A DNA stretch of 25,049 nucleotides from Agrococcus beijingensis. Its GTDB lineage: Bacteria; Actinomycetota; Actinomycetes; Actinomycetales; Microbacteriaceae. The stretch lies in assembly GCF_030758955.1 (NCBI RefSeq), contig NZ_CP132360.1, positions 1,571,070-1,596,118 of the forward strand, written 5' to 3'. Both the position numbers and the translations under genes were made by a program. Below, piece by piece: positions 6,971-17,500 of this stretch (its first letter is position 1; each line of letters opens with the position of its first letter). The notes under the pieces are model-generated. The model was not told the origin of the DNA. It was given only the letters and a program-made list of their open reading frames with translations, and ran no database searches.

Positions 6971-9571
6971 ATGAGCGTTGGGGCACATTGGGTTCGAGCC
7001 GCGCTGCAGGTGAATCCGTACAGTTACGAGGGCCGCAACGCTCCGAAGAACCACTTCGACAATGAGGAGCACTACAACGCAAAACTCTTGGATGAGTGCG
7101 AGGCTCTAGGGATCACGTTGATCGCAATTACCGATCACTGGCGCGTGGAGTCGGCCGCGGGTCTTATCGACGCGGCCGAGACCCGCGGCATCGTGGCACT
7201 TCCCGGTTTCGAGGCCAACTCCTCGGAGGGCATCCACATCCTTGTCCTGTTCGAAGCGAAAACGCCGTTCACAACGATCAACGCGGCGATCGGGCGCTGC
7301 GGAGTGACACCGGGCTGCGCTAACGGCACCGTCGGAGACTCGTACGCGCTGATCATGGACCGGATGACTGCGGACGGCGCCCTGCCCATCCCCGCCCACG
7401 CCAACGTCAGCCCTGCCGGCATGCTCGCCACTCGGTCTGGACAGCCGCTCGCGACGATGATCAAGCACGCGGGACTGCACGCCATTGGAATCACCCCAAG
7501 CGTCGACAACACCAAGGACCAGCAGTCAATCGTGGAAGGAACCGGGCTCTTCGAACGCGTCCACCCGTTGGCCGTGATCCACGCCGACGACGTTATGGGC
7601 CCCCGGCAGCTCCGGACTGCCGGTGCTAGCTCCTGGTACAAGGTCAGCGCGCCCTCGCTCGAAAGCCTGAAGCTCGCGGTCCGTACGCCGCAGACGCGTG
7701 TGTCGCTCAACGACCCCGTGGCCAAGCCACGACCTCGCATCAAGAGCGTGTCCTGGGTCGGCGGTTACCTCGACGGCGTGAGCGTTCCCGTGTCTTCCGA
7801 CCTCACAGCCCTCATCGGGGGCAGAGGCGCTGGCAAGTCCACGGTGATCGAGAGCATCCGCTACGCCCTCGACATCGAGCCGATCTCCACGCAGATGAAG
7901 AAGGACCACAAGAGCATCGTGGGCCAGGTGCTCAACGCCGGCACGATCGTCCGCATCGAAGTGGAAAGCGTGTCGCCGACGGTCCAGAGCTTCACCATCG
8001 AGCGCGAAGTTCCCCACCCACCGGTAGTCTTCGACGCATCCCGTGCGCGCACCAAGCAGACACCGGCCGACGCCATTGGCCAGGTCGAGGTGTTCGGGCA
8101 GCATGAACTGGCGGAACTCGCGAGCGATTCAGGGAGCATTGCCGAGCTCGTAAGGCGATTCGACGGATCGGACGGAGAGAATCCGGGACTCGCGGCGCTG
8201 CGCGTAGCGCTTCGCGATAGCCGGGCAGATCTCAAGCGCGCCGAGGAAGCCAAGTCGAAACTGGAGTCAGACCTCGAACTTGCGGATCGCCTAGAAGAGC
8301 AGGTGAGCCACTACGAGCAGACAGATGTGCCCGCAAAGCTCGCGGGCAAGCAACGACTTACCGAAGACGAGGCGGTGTTCAAGGAAGGATCGACCCGTCT
8401 GGCCACGGCCCACGCCAGCCATGAATCCTATCTGCGATCGGCTGCCGTGACCGATCTTGCGGCTCCACTGGACAACGTCGAAGGCGTGCCGCAGGCGGAG
8501 AGGCTCCAACGGGTGAGCGTAGCCCTGACAACGCTGCACAGCACTCTCGCAGACTTGGGCGCTCAGGCTGCTGCGGCTTTCCAGGCCGCGAAGGCGGAAA
8601 TCGAAGCCGCCAAGACCGGATGGCAAGAAGCCACAGTCGAGGAGCAGGCCAGCTACGGGCAAGTGCTGCGCGAACTCACAGAAAAGGGGCTGGATCCCGG
8701 AAAGTTCGTCTCTACGAAGGCCGAGTTGACGAATCTTAAGGCGTCGAAGCCTCGTCTCACCGCGCAGAAGAACGAAATTAAGGATTTGAAGAAGCAGCGC
8801 GACAACTTGCTTGGCGAGCTTCGAAAGCACGAAACGAACGCAACGGAGCACCTGCACACGGCCGTTCGTTCGGCTAACGCTGCGACCGACGGCGTGGTCG
8901 TCGTCCGACCGGTCCCCGCACCTGATCGGACTCACATCCTCGATCTGATTAAGAGCCATACCAGCGGGCAGCGAACCCAGATCACGACTGCGGTGCTGTC
9001 GCCCGACTTCTCTCCCCGGGTACTGGCCGAAGCGATCCGTGGAGGCATCGACGAGCTGGATAAGCTCGACATCAAGGGTGCACAAGCTGTGAACCTGGTT
9101 GCGGCGGGAGAAGACCTAGCGCGCGAGCTTGAGGAACTCTCCGTCGGCCTCGCCGTGGAGGTGCTCCTTAAAGTCGATGGTGCAACTGCTCTGCGCACCA
9201 TGGATCAGCTGTCGAAGGGCCAACGTGCAACAGCGCTCTTGCTGTTGCTTCTCGGCGCATCGGAAGCGCCGCTGATCATAGATCAGCCGGAAGACGACCT
9301 AGATAACAACTTCGTCTACAAGGGCGTCGTTAAACACCTTCGATCCTTGAAGGGCAAGCGACAGGTCATTGCCAGCACCCATAACGCTAACGTGCCTGTG
9401 TTGGGTGATGCGGAGTTGATCGTCGTGTTGGAGAGCGATGGCACCCATGGCAAGCCAGCGGATGGGGGCATCGGTTCACTTGACGATCGAACCATCCGAT
9501 CCCTGGCTGAGAACATCCTCGAAGGTGGCCCGGCCGCCTTCAATGCCCGACATCACCTCTACGGCTTCTGA
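6971..9571 (+). CDS. TrlF/Ppl-type PHP domain + SMC-like AAA ATPase
   Basis: An 866-residue protein. Residues about 1-250 form a PHP-phosphoesterase-like domain: TDH at 54-56, then PGFEANSSEGIHILVLFE, then IPAHAN. Residues about 265-866 form an SMC/RecN-like ATPase with Walker A GGRGAGKS (283-290), a central charged coiled coil (about 410-620), signature LSKGQ (747-751), Walker B/D-loop IIDQPEDDLD (D771, E774) and the STHNANVPVLGDAE segment typical of TrlF proteins. Ppl, a single-gene antiphage system, has this architecture, so a nucleic-acid-directed defence role is inferred. The first PHP metal motif (normally HxH) reads Q13-V-N. ATG 6971 is preferred over 6959 because GAGGGG lies just ahead. 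Codon use is richer in A/T than in flanking genes, suggesting acquisition. Confidence 0.85.
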   Translation: MSVGAHWVRAALQVNPYSYEGRNAPKNHFDNEEHYNAKLLDECEALGITLIAITDHWRVESAAGLIDAAETRGIVALPGFEANSSEGIHILVLFEAKTPFTTINAAIGRCGVTPGCANGTVGDSYALIMDRMTADGALPIPAHANVSPAGMLATRSGQPLATMIKHAGLHAIGITPSVDNTKDQQSIVEGTGLFERVHPLAVIHADDVMGPRQLRTAGASSWYKVSAPSLESLKLAVRTPQTRVSLNDPVAKPRPRIKSVSWVGGYLDGVSVPVSSDLTALIGGRGAGKSTVIESIRYALDIEPISTQMKKDHKSIVGQVLNAGTIVRIEVESVSPTVQSFTIEREVPHPPVVFDASRARTKQTPADAIGQVEVFGQHELAELASDSGSIAELVRRFDGSDGENPGLAALRVALRDSRADLKRAEEAKSKLESDLELADRLEEQVSHYEQTDVPAKLAGKQRLTEDEAVFKEGSTRLATAHASHESYLRSAAVTDLAAPLDNVEGVPQAERLQRVSVALTTLHSTLADLGAQAAAAFQAAKAEIEAAKTGWQEATVEEQASYGQVLRELTEKGLDPGKFVSTKAELTNLKASKPRLTAQKNEIKDLKKQRDNLLGELRKHETNATEHLHTAVRSANAATDGVVVVRPVPAPDRTHILDLIKSHTSGQRTQITTAVLSPDFSPRVLAEAIRGGIDELDKLDIKGAQAVNLVAAGEDLARELEELSVGLAVEVLLKVDGATALRTMDQLSKGQRATALLLLLLGASEAPLIIDQPEDDLDNNFVYKGVVKHLRSLKGKRQVIASTHNANVPVLGDAELIVVLESDGTHGKPADGGIGSLDDRTIRSLAENILEGGPAAFNARHHLYGF

Positions 9572-9650
9572 TCGTGGAGTCAGTGAAGGACAGGCGTTCA
9601 GTCCGAGTTCCGCACCGCAGGCACGGCTGACCGTAACGCGTTTGCACCTC
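9572..9650. other. Intergenic right flank of the TrlF-like islet
   Basis: This 79-base spacer lies between the convergent TrlF-like gene and mutM. No att-like direct repeat, tRNA end or strong terminator hairpin is visible. Its composition is intermediate between the islet and the mutM operon, so the right junction of the insertion probably lies here. Confidence 0.4.
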
Positions 9651-10571
9651 TCACCTGTCGGTGGAAGGAATGCCTCGGGGCCGCCGCTGGCAGCGCGGGC
9701 ACCGCGTCGACGAGCGGTTCGCCCACGGCTCCCGCACCATCGTCGTGCCGCAGCGCGGGCAGGGCTGGCCGCCGCGGCCGTAGGCGTTCAGGCTGTGCTC
9801 GAAGTAGCCGGCCCGGCCGTTGACGTTGACGTACTGCGCGTCGAACGAGGTGCCGCCCTCGGCGAGCGCCTGCTCGAGCACGTCGCGCACGTCGGCGAGC
9901 AGCGCGAGCGCCCGCGCCTGCGTGAGCCGCTCGCCCGGCGTCGCGTAGTGCAGGCGGCTGCGCCACAGCGCCTCGTCCGCATAGATGTTGCCGATGCCCG
10001 ACACGAGCGTCTGGTCGAGCAGCGCCGCCTTCACGCCCTGACGGCGCCTGCGCAGCAGGCGGGCGACGGCGGATGCGTCGAAGCGCGCATCCATCGGATC
10101 GAGCGCGATGTGCACGGCCTGGTCGGGCACCGCCTGCGCGACGCCCGTCGCGACGAGCGGCCGCACCGCGAGCCCGCCGAAGATGCGCTGGTCGGCGAAG
10201 CGCAGCTCGAGCGGTCCCCGACCGCCCGCGTGCAGCGACGGCTGGTCGAGGCTGATGCGGATCCGCGTGTGGCGGTCGGCGGCAGCGCCCGGCTCCCGCA
10301 CCAGCATCTGACCGGACATCCCCAGGTGCGCGAGCAGCGCATCCGTCGGCCTTGCGCGGTCAGCGGGTGCGAGCGGGATCCAGAGGAACTTGCCGCGCCG
10401 CTCGGGCGCTGCGAAGGTGCGCCCGACGAGCGCGCGCTCGAAGTCGGCGGCGTCGCCGCCGTGGCGGGCGATCGAGCGGTGGTCGAGCACCTCGACGCCG
10501 TCGACGCGCGCGCCGGTGACCGCGGGCTCGAGGCCGGCGCGCACCACCTCGACCTCGGGCAGCTCGGGCAC
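9651..10571 (-). CDS. mutM: Formamidopyrimidine-DNA glycosylase (Fpg/MutM)
   Basis: Base-excision repair enzyme that removes 8-oxoguanine and formamidopyrimidines and cleaves the strand as an AP lyase. The 306-residue protein starts MPELPEVEVV, giving the catalytic Pro2 and Glu3 after Met removal. The Lys-containing RRGKFLW follows, then the helix-two-turn-helix SGIGNIYADEAL, the YVNVNGRAGYFEHSLNAYGR region and a C-terminal zinc finger (CPRC...CPRC). It starts with GTG at 10571, one base after the rnc stop, so it is translationally coupled. It is last in the DUF177-rpmF-rnc-mutM operon. Confidence 0.97.
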   Translation of the reverse strand: MPELPEVEVVRAGLEPAVTGARVDGVEVLDHRSIARHGGDAADFERALVGRTFAAPERRGKFLWIPLAPADRARPTDALLAHLGMSGQMLVREPGAAADRHTRIRISLDQPSLHAGGRGPLELRFADQRIFGGLAVRPLVATGVAQAVPDQAVHIALDPMDARFDASAVARLLRRRRQGVKAALLDQTLVSGIGNIYADEALWRSRLHYATPGERLTQARALALLADVRDVLEQALAEGGTSFDAQYVNVNGRAGYFEHSLNAYGRGGQPCPRCGTTMVREPWANRSSTRCPRCQRRPRGIPSTDR

Positions 10572-10572
10572 G

Positions 10573-11289
10573 TCAGCGGCCGGCGTCGAGCCGCTGGTGC
10601 GCGGCGAGCGCGGCAGCCATCTCGGCGACCTTCTTGCTGGTGCCTGCGCCCTCGGCGACCGCGACGTCGTCGAGCAGCACGGTGGCGGTGAAGCTGCGGG
10701 CGTGGTCGGGCCCTGCGGCCTCGACGACGTAGACGGGCGCTCCCCTGCCCTGCGCGGCGGCGAGCTCCTGCAGCGCCGTCTTCGGGTCGAGCGCGGCCCC
10801 GGCGCGGCCCGGGTCGTCGAGCAGCGGCCCGACGAGCCGCAGCACGAGGTCGGCGGATGCGGTGTGCCCGGCAGAGAGGAACGCCGCGCCGAAGATCGCC
10901 TCGAGCGTGTCAGCGAGGATCGACGCCTTCGCGGCGCCGCCGGAGGCCGCTTCGCCCTTGCCGAGCAGGATGTGCTGGCCGAGGCCGATGGTGCGGGCGA
11001 CCTCGGCGAGCGCGACCGTCGAGACGACGCCGGCGCGGCGCTTGGCGAGCTCGCCCTCGGTCGCGTCGGGCAGTCGCCGGTAGAGCTCGATCGTGATCGC
11101 CTGGCCGAGGATCGAGTCGCCGAGGAACTCGAGGCGCTCGTTGTGCGGCACGCCGCCGTGCTCGTAGGCCCACGAGCGGTGGGTCAGCGCCAACACGAGG
11201 AGCTCGGGGTCGATGTCGACCCCGAGCTGCTCGAGCAGTCGGCTCATGACCGCGGGTGCCGAGCGATGCTGCTCCGTGCGGTCCGTCAT
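10573..11289 (-). CDS. rnc: Ribonuclease III
   Basis: Double-strand-specific endoribonuclease that processes rRNA precursors and structured mRNAs. The 238-residue product has the endonuclease domain with LTHRSWAYEH, the catalytic signature NERLEFLGDSILG and ADTLEAIFGAAF. A C-terminal double-stranded-RNA-binding domain follows, running from DPKTALQELAAAQGRG to TSKKVAEMAAALA. ATG 11289 was chosen because GAGGA lies ten bases upstream and the upstream part of the open frame runs back into rpmF; ATG 11247 (MSRLLEQL) is a possible shorter start. The stop is one base from the mutM GTG. Confidence 0.96.
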   Translation of the reverse strand: MTDRTEQHRSAPAVMSRLLEQLGVDIDPELLVLALTHRSWAYEHGGVPHNERLEFLGDSILGQAITIELYRRLPDATEGELAKRRAGVVSTVALAEVARTIGLGQHILLGKGEAASGGAAKASILADTLEAIFGAAFLSAGHTASADLVLRLVGPLLDDPGRAGAALDPKTALQELAAAQGRGAPVYVVEAAGPDHARSFTATVLLDDVAVAEGAGTSKKVAEMAAALAAHQRLDAGR

Positions 11290-11314
11290 GCGACGGCGAT
11301 CCTCGTCAGAGGGA

Positions 11315-11518
11315 TCAGACGTCAGCGACCTTGCGGCCCTTGTACTCCATGTACAGCGGGGTGCCGGCGGCGTCCTCGACGACCTTCGCGCGGTGCGGCA
11401 GGCTGTAGACGGTCTTGCCGCCCTCGACGGTCTTGACGAGCTTGGGCGCTTCGGCCTTCCACTGCGAACGGCGTGCACGGGTGTTCGACCGCGACATCTT
11501 CCTCTTGGGAACAGCCAT
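11315..11518 (-). CDS. rpmF: 50S ribosomal protein L32
   Basis: Small large-subunit ribosomal protein of 67 residues beginning [20 protein letters not shown], a clear L32 sequence. It contains no cysteine, so it is the zinc-free form rather than the CxxC zinc-ribbon form. It starts three bases after the DUF177 stop, an arrangement conserved across bacteria. It is followed by rnc after a 25-base gap. Confidence 0.97.
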   Translation of the reverse strand: MAVPKRKMSRSNTRARRSQWKAEAPKLVKTVEGGKTVYSLPHRAKVVEDAAGTPLYMEYKGRKVADV

Positions 11519-11521
11519 TGC

Positions 11522-12085
11522 TCACTCCTTCTTCGACGCCTGGGCGTCATCATCCGACTCATCGTCGGCTAGTTCTTGTGCGAATCCCTGGAGGCCTGCC
11601 CATCGCGGATCGATGGACTCCTCCGGCACATGATCGGTGCCCGGCTCGAGCCGTTCCCCTGTCTCAGGATCGAGCCCTGAGCAGTCCGGTCGGTCGACCG
11701 GCTGGAACGGCAGCGCCAGCACGACCGCGTCCCTGACCACTGGAAGCAGGTCGACGTTCTCGTCGGCCACAAAGTAGTCGGATTCCGACGCACCATCATA
11801 CGCGAACAGCTCGAGGAAGTCGACCTCGACGTCGAGGTCGAACTCGGTGAGGCAGCGCGCGCAGGTCGCGAGGGCCGTCGCGCTCGCCTGGCCGGTGACC
11901 AGGATGCCCTCGTGCACGCTCTCGAGCCGCACGTCGAGCTCGACGGGCTGCTCGGGCAGCACGGTGGCGAGGCCCTCGCCGACCTTCTCGCCGAACGGCG
12001 CCGTCGCCTCGACGTCGCGCATCCGCCCGGGCTTGTGCACGATGTCGCGCACGCTCAGCGTGAACGGGTGGAAGGAGGTGGCCAT
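11522..12085 (-). CDS. DUF177 (YceD-like) protein, L32-associated
   Basis: A 187-residue protein of the YceD/DUF177 family, encoded next to rpmF in most bacteria and linked to large-subunit rRNA accumulation in some organisms. It shows the family's cysteine block CARCLTEF, and later PDCSGLDPETGERL and IDPRWAGLQ. The tail is acidic and low-complexity. It is first gene of the DUF177-rpmF-rnc-mutM operon. A TAGACT hexamer lies six bases before the ATG. The coaD gene often found upstream in actinobacteria is absent; a ZIP transporter gene lies there instead. Confidence 0.93.
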   Translation of the reverse strand: MATSFHPFTLSVRDIVHKPGRMRDVEATAPFGEKVGEGLATVLPEQPVELDVRLESVHEGILVTGQASATALATCARCLTEFDLDVEVDFLELFAYDGASESDYFVADENVDLLPVVRDAVVLALPFQPVDRPDCSGLDPETGERLEPGTDHVPEESIDPRWAGLQGFAQELADDESDDDAQASKKE

Positions 12086-12091
12086 GCCTCC

Positions 12092-12097
12092 AGTCTA
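12092..12097 (-). promoter_or_regulatory. -10 hexamer TAGACT of the DUF177-rpmF-rnc-mutM operon (leaderless type)
   Basis: TAGACT on the minus strand is followed by GGAGGC and then ATG. The six-base gap matches the other leaderless promoters here. The GGAGG within the gap sits too close to the ATG for a normal ribosome-binding site. Confidence 0.55.
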
Positions 12098-12131
12098 GAT
12101 GGCGACGCGGATGCGTCGTGGCCGCGGGCGG

Positions 12132-12920
12132 TCAGGCGAGGGAGAGCACGAACGAGAGCACGAAGCCCGCGGCGGTGCTCATCGCGACGGCGGGCCCTCC
12201 GTGCTCGTAGGCCTCGGGCATGAGCGTGTCGGCGAGCGACGCGATGACGGCTCCCGCCGCGAAGGCCAGCGGGAGCGAGATCGTCTGCGGATCGGCTCCC
12301 GCCAGCGGGCCCGCACCCACCACGACCGCGACGACCAGCAGCACCGCGCACGCCGACCAGAGCGCGAGGATCCGCCCTCTCGGCATGCCCTGCGCGCGCA
12401 TCGACGACGCGCCGACCAGCGCCTCGGGGAGGTTGGAGACGAAGATCGCCGCCAGCAGCGCGAGGCCGCCGGAGCCCTCGCCGAGCGCGATGCCCAGCGC
12501 CAGGTTCTCAGGCACGCCGTCGAGCGTGACGGCGGCGAGCAGCGCCATGCCCGCGGCCCCGCGCTTGCTCGCCTGGCTCGCTCGCGCGTCGGAGGCCGCC
12601 GCATCGGTGTCGAGCTTCGCGCTGCCGTTGTGCTCGTCGGCGGGAACGCCGGCGCCGGGCTGGGCCGCACGGTCGAGGAGGGCGCTCAGCACCGTGAAGA
12701 CGAGCGCGCCCGCGAGCAGCCCGAGCGCGGCGCGCCAGATCCCGCCCATCTCGTACGCGTCCTCGAAGAGCTCGAACGAGAGGGCGGTGATGAGCGCACC
12801 GGCCGAGAACGACAGCAGGATCGCCAGCACGCGCTTGGGCAGCTCGAAGCGCACGCCGATCAGGGCGCCGACGATGAGCGCGCTCGAGGCGATGATGCCG
12901 AAGAGCAGCGGCTGGCCCAT
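12132..12920 (-). CDS. ZIP-family metal transporter
   Basis: A 262-residue membrane protein with about eight hydrophobic segments and a hydrophilic, metal-loop-like stretch at about residues 90-125. It fits the ZIP superfamily, which imports divalent metals such as zinc. The paired motifs usually written HNxPEG appear as LDGVPEN in TM4 and VSNLPEA in TM5, so the glutamates are kept while the histidines are replaced by Asp and Ser. Substrate specificity is therefore uncertain. ATG 12920 was chosen because the hydrophobic N-terminus begins there and TACCCT lies six bases upstream; the frame extends further upstream but that part looks non-coding. It is transcribed away from the comF-like gene. 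Confidence 0.85.
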   Translation of the reverse strand: MGQPLLFGIIASSALIVGALIGVRFELPKRVLAILLSFSAGALITALSFELFEDAYEMGGIWRAALGLLAGALVFTVLSALLDRAAQPGAGVPADEHNGSAKLDTDAAASDARASQASKRGAAGMALLAAVTLDGVPENLALGIALGEGSGGLALLAAIFVSNLPEALVGASSMRAQGMPRGRILALWSACAVLLVVAVVVGAGPLAGADPQTISLPLAFAAGAVIASLADTLMPEAYEHGGPAVAMSTAAGFVLSFVLSLA

Positions 12921-12926
12921 GCGGTC

Positions 12927-12932
12927 AGGGTA
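12927..12932 (-). promoter_or_regulatory. -10 hexamer TACCCT of the ZIP transporter gene (leaderless type)
   Basis: TACCCT is followed by six bases and ATG 12920. A perfect five-base-pair hairpin or dyad (CCGGC-GCTT-GCCGG, 12941-12954) lies just upstream and could be an operator, but it does not resemble a known Zur box. Confidence 0.5.
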
Positions 12933-13075
12933 GGACCGCCCCGGCGCTTGCCGGCAGGTGGGTTCTTGGTCCTCGGCGCTCGCCGTCGGATTGGAGCGCC
13001 CGCGCGAATCGACCCCTGGGCTCGGCTTCTCCACAGCCCCGATTCCGTGTCAGTGGCCCGTGGTTGTCTTGCTGC

Positions 13076-13780
13076 ATGGACGGTTGGGGCATCGATGGCG
13101 AGGAGTACATCGCCGCCGTGCGGGCTGGCGCGGTCGACCCGCACGGCAAGACGGCCTCGGAGCTGCAGGACGAGCTGGATGCGTTCGATGCCGACTGGTC
13201 GGCGCGTCTGGCGGCGCTGACGGAGGCGGAGCTCGACGAGGTGGTCGCGGGCCGCAGGGAAGTGCCCCCGCTCGCCCCGCCGGTCGAGTCGCCGGTCATC
13301 GCGGCGCTGCGGGCGGAGACGGCGTTCGCCGGCCGGGTGAAGTCGCTGCACGCGCAGCGGGCGCGGCTGGAGGCCGAGGAGCGTGAGCTCATGGCTGCGC
13401 GGTTCCAGGCGATGCTCGACGACCGCGGCGACTCGGCGATGGCGCTCAAGGAGACGGCGTCGATCCTCGCGGTCGAGCGCGCGACCGCGCTGCGGCGGGC
13501 GCCCGGCGGGGCATGGGGCGGCGGCGCGCAGAAGGAGCGCTCGGCCGAGGAGCGCGCCCTCGCCGCGCGAGGCACGCTCGTGCTGCCCTCGCGCGCTGCC
13601 GACGCGCTCACGGGGCAGGCGGTGGTGCTCGTCGACGACGTGATCACGAGCGGCGCGACAGGGCGCGAGGGCCTGCGGGCGCTGCGCTCGGCGGGCTGCG
13701 AGCCGGTCGCCCTGGTGGCCCTGGCGAGGACGCCGAAGCTGATCGTCGACCCATCGGCGCGGCCCCTGCCGTGGGGGTAG
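13076..13780 (+). CDS. Chimeric ORF: DUF222-like N-terminus fused to ComF phosphoribosyltransferase C-terminus
   Basis: A 234-residue ORF. Residues about 140-234 are the ComF phosphoribosyltransferase half: an AQKERSAEERALAARG stretch, then the PRPP-binding loop VVLVDDVITSGAT at 183-195, and LRALRSAGCEPVALVALART. ComF proteins serve DNA uptake and normally carry N-terminal cysteine zinc fingers over their first 100-130 residues; these are missing. Instead residues 1-125 are an Ala/Glu-rich helical region (EEYIAAVRAGAVDPHGKTASEL) that looks to me like the start of DUF222/HNH-endonuclease proteins. The frame is intact. The downstream order comF-hpf-secA is normal; the usual mtrAB-lpqB neighbours upstream are absent. 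Function is probably lost or altered. The ComF part is confident; the DUF222 assignment is by eye. Confidence 0.7.
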   Translation: MDGWGIDGEEYIAAVRAGAVDPHGKTASELQDELDAFDADWSARLAALTEAELDEVVAGRREVPPLAPPVESPVIAALRAETAFAGRVKSLHAQRARLEAEERELMAARFQAMLDDRGDSAMALKETASILAVERATALRRAPGGAWGGGAQKERSAEERALAARGTLVLPSRAADALTGQAVVLVDDVITSGATGREGLRALRSAGCEPVALVALARTPKLIVDPSARPLPWG

Positions 13781-13798
13781 GGTGAGCGTCACGCAAGA

Positions 13799-13823
13799 CG
13801 GCGCCGCAAAGCCGCTGGCGCCG
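13799..13823 (+). other. Perfect stem-loop in the hpf leader
   Basis: CGGCGCC (13799-13805) and GGCGCCG (13817-13823) form a perfect seven-pair stem with an 11-base loop. It lies 26 bases before the hpf ATG and after the ComF stop. It could terminate comF transcription or control hpf; TAGGGT overlapping the ComF stop (13778-13783) is a possible hpf -10. Confidence 0.4.
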
Positions 13824-13849
13824 AAGCCATACCAATTCGGGAGGCCAAG

Positions 13850-14542
13850 ATGGACATCACATTCGGCGCCAAGGGCGCAGACATCACCGATCGGTTCCGC
13901 GCCTACGCGCAGGAGAAGCTCACGAAGGTCACGCAGCTGCTCCCGCGAGCCACCGCCCTCGATGTCAAGCTCACCCGTCACGCCGAAGCCCATTCCGCCA
14001 CGGTCGGAGGTCGGGTGGAGATCACCGTGCACGGCCCCGGCTCCATCATCCGCGCCGAGTCCGACGGGCCCGACAAGTACATGGCGTTCGACTCCGCGTT
14101 CCACCGCATCATGGAGCGAGCGCGCCGCGTCCACGACAAGCGCCACGACCACAGCGCCCGCCGCCGCACCCCGCTGCGCGAGGCCGCGGCCAACGGCTTC
14201 GAGCAGGTCGCGATCACGCCCGCCGACCCCGCCGTCGTCGAGGCCGTCAGCACGGGGGCCATCCCCACCGTCGAGTCGGGCCCCGAGCACGAGGCCGAGA
14301 CCTCCTGGTCGCCCGTGGTGATCCGCCAGAAGCGGTTCCCCTCGAAGAAGATGAGCGTCCGCGACGCCGTCGACCAGATGGAGCTCGTCGGCCACCCCTT
14401 CTACCTGTTCGTCGACGAGGCGACCGGCGACTGCGCCGTCGTCTACCGCCGCAAGGGCTGGTCCTACGGCGTGATCACGCTCGACGACACCATCTCGCAG
14501 CCCACCGAGGTCGACACCGGTGAGGAGCGCGCGGCCTCCTGA
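13850..14542 (+). CDS. hpf: Long-form ribosome hibernation-promoting factor
   Basis: Binds the 30S subunit in stationary phase or stress and dimerises 70S ribosomes into inactive 100S particles. The 230-residue length and two domains mark the long form. The N-terminal RaiA-like domain ([20 protein letters not shown]) ends in a basic stretch around [14 protein letters not shown]. After a linker comes the C-terminal dimerisation domain with [34 protein letters not shown] and [20 protein letters not shown] site lies just before the ATG. It sits in its conserved actinobacterial place directly upstream of secA. Confidence 0.96.
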   Translation: MDITFGAKGADITDRFRAYAQEKLTKVTQLLPRATALDVKLTRHAEAHSATVGGRVEITVHGPGSIIRAESDGPDKYMAFDSAFHRIMERARRVHDKRHDHSARRRTPLREAAANGFEQVAITPADPAVVEAVSTGAIPTVESGPEHEAETSWSPVVIRQKRFPSKKMSVRDAVDQMELVGHPFYLFVDEATGDCAVVYRRKGWSYGVITLDDTISQPTEVDTGEERAAS

Positions 14543-14550
14543 GCATCGCA

Positions 14551-14584
14551 GAGCGGCGTCCCGGGCTCGCCTGGGGCGCCGCTC
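14551..14584 (+). terminator. Terminator hairpin between hpf and secA
   Basis: GAGCGGCG (14551-14558) pairs perfectly with CGCCGCTC (14577-14584). The stem continues inward through T-G and three C-G pairs. It starts eight bases after the hpf stop and has no T-tract, as is common for high-GC actinobacterial terminators. Confidence 0.65.
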
Positions 14585-14664
14585 GGCTGTCATTGCTACG
14601 ATGGGCAGTCGGTTATCGAACCGTTATCTTTGACCGTTCCCCCAGTGCACGGGAGGCACCCTTC

Positions 14665-17463
<2,799 letters not shown>

Positions 17464-17473
17464 TCGAGGGCGG

Positions 17474-17500
17474 GCGCCTCGCCGCTAGTCGTCGAGGCGC
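17474..17500. terminator. Candidate bidirectional terminator between secA and the serine peptidase gene
   Basis: GCGCCTCG (17474-17481) and CGAGGCGC (17493-17500) form a perfect eight-pair stem with an 11-base loop. It lies ten bases past the secA stop and overlaps the last codons and stop of the convergent peptidase gene, so it could serve both. Confidence 0.5.

Noticed and set aside
12860..14593. 577-codon minus-strand frame opposite hpf and the chimeric ORF
   Set aside because: It overlaps hpf and the ComF domain entirely, shows no domain, and is Arg/Asp/His-rich like other shadow frames.
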